A stretch of 6,611 bases of DNA from Deltaproteobacteria bacterium. GTDB lineage: Bacteria; Myxococcota_A; UBA9160; SMWR01. The number at the start of each line of letters is the position of its first letter. Within the stretch, counting starts at the first letter, position 1. The stretch spans positions 1 to 6,611 of the forward strand of contig JAJDAM010000672.1 of NCBI GenBank assembly GCA_029261905.1, written 5' to 3'. Positions 4,919 to 6,611 of this stretch are shown here, piece by piece. Position numbers and translations under genes: made by a program. Under the pieces are notes generated by a model. It searched no databases, was not told where the DNA came from, and saw nothing but the letters and a program-made list of their open reading frames with translations.

Positions 4919-6604
4919 TCACAGAGGCTCGGTGATCGGGATGTCTTCCCACATCAGCTGCAGAAACGTACCAATGAAAAACGACAGGAAAGTCATCATG
5001 AAGATCGCCGACGGGAAAAGGTAGAACGGTTCCACTCCGATCACTCTGGGCAATTGCCCCACGAAGGGGGCGAGGGTCTCTCCCAGCACGGCCACCGAAC
5101 TCGAAGCCGCGCCCGCTGGACCCTCGGACCAGTTTCGTTCGACCATGAATCGTCCCACCAACCCGGTCATGATGATTCCGACCCCAAATGCCTGCAGGAC
5201 ACCCAGCAGAAAAATCTGGCGTGCTCGAGCGAACGCTACGGCCGAACTGCCCAGTCGTCGCTGCACCTCGACGTACAGGTACAACAGCGTCAAAAAACCC
5301 ATCAACAGAGAGATGCTCGTCAGCTCCATCCACGAACTTTGTGCGAGGTCCCATACTTCGTCGACGAAGAAGATCGGCAGGTAGCCGACGATGATGCCCG
5401 CCGCGATACGCGGTACCAGCATGTGGAAGAAGGTCAGATCGCGTTGCCAACAGAACCGGTAGAGCATGAACCACAGCACGAGAGTATTCGCGATCGCCGA
5501 CTCCATCAATCCGATCAGGTTGAACACGTGCGGAGCGCGGTCGTAGGCGAAGATCGCAACCACGAACGGCGAGACCAGCACCGCGAGTGCAATCAAGTAG
5601 TTGCGCGTGCTGTGGCGGGACAAGATCGAGTCGGCATCGTTTCGGCCGCGAGAGACGTTGTCCGAGTGCTTGATCACCATCGCCGCGTGATACACGTCGT
5701 ACTGTCTGAGAAACCAGGCCTCCAGCTTCTTCAGTACCCGGAGGTTGTCGAGATTCCCGGAACGCCTCAGGAACGGACTCAATTCGTGTCCGCGGCTGAT
5801 CGTCGTGGGTTCATCACTGGCGTGCAGCCCGCCAGAACTGATCGCAGCGAGAACTTCCGTCTCGCGGTCCTCGAACGGTGAGCCCTCGATGCCGAACGCG
5901 CCGTTGTTCTCGTCGAGACACACATCCTCGAGCCAACGGTAGAAGGCCCGCTCCGACAGTCGCACCAGACAACGATTGACGGCATCCGGCTCGCCGTTTT
6001 CCAGTGTGTAGAAGAAACCGGCCTCGGACAGATCGTCTGCAGGATCGATCGGATCGACGCTGCCCGACAGGTAATCCTCCAGATACTCGGAACTCACCCG
6101 CCTCTGCAACAGAGCGAACAGCGTGCGCCACATCAGCTTGCGCAACAGCAGTGCCGACAGGTTCGTGCCATAGCGTTCTTCGATATCGAGTGTGCCGACG
6201 AATCGAATGAAGATCTGTGTGATCAGTGCGACGTCTTCGTAGACGCGCGTGAGCCGCTCGGGTGCGACTTTTCCTTCGACTTCGAGTCGGTTGACGACGC
6301 GCTCGAGATATCGAGGTATCTCGAGACGCAGACGTGAAATCAAGAGGTCCGCGTCCCGGCGGTTCGCATCGGTCGATAGCAGTTCGGGCTTGCGGGCCAG
6401 ATCGTCGAACTGCAGGTAGAGCTCGGCCGGATCGTGGCGGTCGGCATTGAACGCGAAAGTCTCCGGAAATACCCGGACGAAACCCTGACCCCGATCGCAC
6501 TCGAAGCGGACATCTCGCGCGTGGAACGCGTAGGTGAAGCGAAATGTAATCTTCAAGCGCTCGATGCGGAGCACGAGACGCTCGAGTGCCGGAGCCTCGC
6601 TCAA
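4919..6604 (-). CDS. Unrecognised protein, soluble N-half plus six-helix membrane domain
   Basis: I do not recognise this 561-residue protein. Residues 1-330 are soluble and charged, with no repeat or catalytic motif I can name; many Arg/Glu/Asp helices (for example around 84-130 and 285-312) suggest an all-alpha or coiled domain. Residues 333-551 contain six likely membrane helices, at about 335-354, 360-383, 393-414, 427-446, 463-484 and 526-550, with a longer soluble loop at 486-525. There is no N-terminal signal peptide. The C-terminus, WEDIPITEPL, is short and follows the last helix directly. It lacks the CorA GMN motif, Walker A motifs and transporter signatures known to me. The start shown is a TTG at 6604 with no visible Shine-Dalgarno; the frame stays open to base 6611, so the true start may lie outside the window. 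The next gene, grxC, begins 70 nt after its stop and could share its transcript, but a functional link is not evident. Confidence 0.75.
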   Translation of the reverse strand: MSEAPALERLVLRIERLKITFRFTYAFHARDVRFECDRGQGFVRVFPETFAFNADRHDPAELYLQFDDLARKPELLSTDANRRDADLLISRLRLEIPRYLERVVNRLEVEGKVAPERLTRVYEDVALITQIFIRFVGTLDIEERYGTNLSALLLRKLMWRTLFALLQRRVSSEYLEDYLSGSVDPIDPADDLSEAGFFYTLENGEPDAVNRCLVRLSERAFYRWLEDVCLDENNGAFGIEGSPFEDRETEVLAAISSGGLHASDEPTTISRGHELSPFLRRSGNLDNLRVLKKLEAWFLRQYDVYHAAMVIKHSDNVSRGRNDADSILSRHSTRNYLIALAVLVSPFVVAIFAYDRAPHVFNLIGLMESAIANTLVLWFMLYRFCWQRDLTFFHMLVPRIAAGIIVGYLPIFFVDEVWDLAQSSWMELTSISLLMGFLTLLYLYVEVQRRLGSSAVAFARARQIFLLGVLQAFGVGIIMTGLVGRFMVERNWSEGPAGAASSSVAVLGETLAPFVGQLPRVIGVEPFYLFPSAIFMMTFLSFFIGTFLQLMWEDIPITEPL

Positions 6605-6611
6605 GGCGACC

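Noticed and set aside
4832..5881. Plus-strand open frame of about 349 codons opposite the membrane protein gene
   Set aside because: Composition is dominated by His, Arg, Gln and Asp typical of antisense readings, whereas the minus frame has well-formed membrane helices.
1..6611. Mobile elements, CRISPR arrays, tRNA or rRNA genes
   Set aside because: No transposase or integrase motifs, no regularly spaced long repeats with unique spacers, and no recognisable tRNA or rRNA sequence were seen on reading both strands.

Overview
The window is GC-rich Gram-negative DNA. All seven genes I can support lie on the minus strand, so they are read from high to low coordinates. A lipoprotein signal peptide, a glutathione-type glutaredoxin and a sodium-pump decarboxylase module with delta/gamma, biotin carrier and beta genes in separate frames fit an uncultured proteobacterium of the former 'Deltaproteobacteria' type. 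That placement is inference; no rRNA or marker gene is present.

In transcription order: (1) 6604-4919, a large unrecognised protein with a ~330-residue soluble N-terminal half and six predicted C-terminal membrane helices; it may begin beyond the window edge. (2) 4848-4585, glutaredoxin 3 (grxC), followed after 10 nt by (3) 4574-3633, thioredoxin reductase (trxB). This is a compact thiol-redox pair in which the grxC stop lies inside the trxB Shine-Dalgarno. (4) A 269-nt non-coding leader (3632-3364) rich in inverted repeats. (5) 3363-3022, a small OadG-type membrane anchor; (6) 2946-2518, a biotin carrier protein; (7) 2513-1371, the sodium-translocating decarboxylase beta subunit. Genes 5-7 form one operon for the membrane half of a biotin-dependent Na+-pumping decarboxylase, but its carboxyltransferase (alpha) gene is not in the window. 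(8) 1247-162, a PAS-HisKA-receiver signalling protein without an ATPase domain, separated from the beta gene by 123 nt that hold a perfect 11-bp inverted repeat. (9) 89-1, the start of a lipoprotein gene that runs off the left edge.

The pump couples decarboxylation of a carboxybiotin to Na+ export: the carrier brings CO2-biotin to the beta subunit, and the gamma/delta subunit holds the complex together at the membrane. The most unusual sequence features are a 15-bp tandem repeat between the anchor and carrier genes that repeats a Shine-Dalgarno core at exact 15-nt steps, the missing kinase ATPase domain, the missing alpha subunit, and the structured leader before the decarboxylase operon. Nothing here clearly amounts to an undescribed defence or mobile system. 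No tRNA, rRNA, CRISPR array, transposase or integrase was seen.
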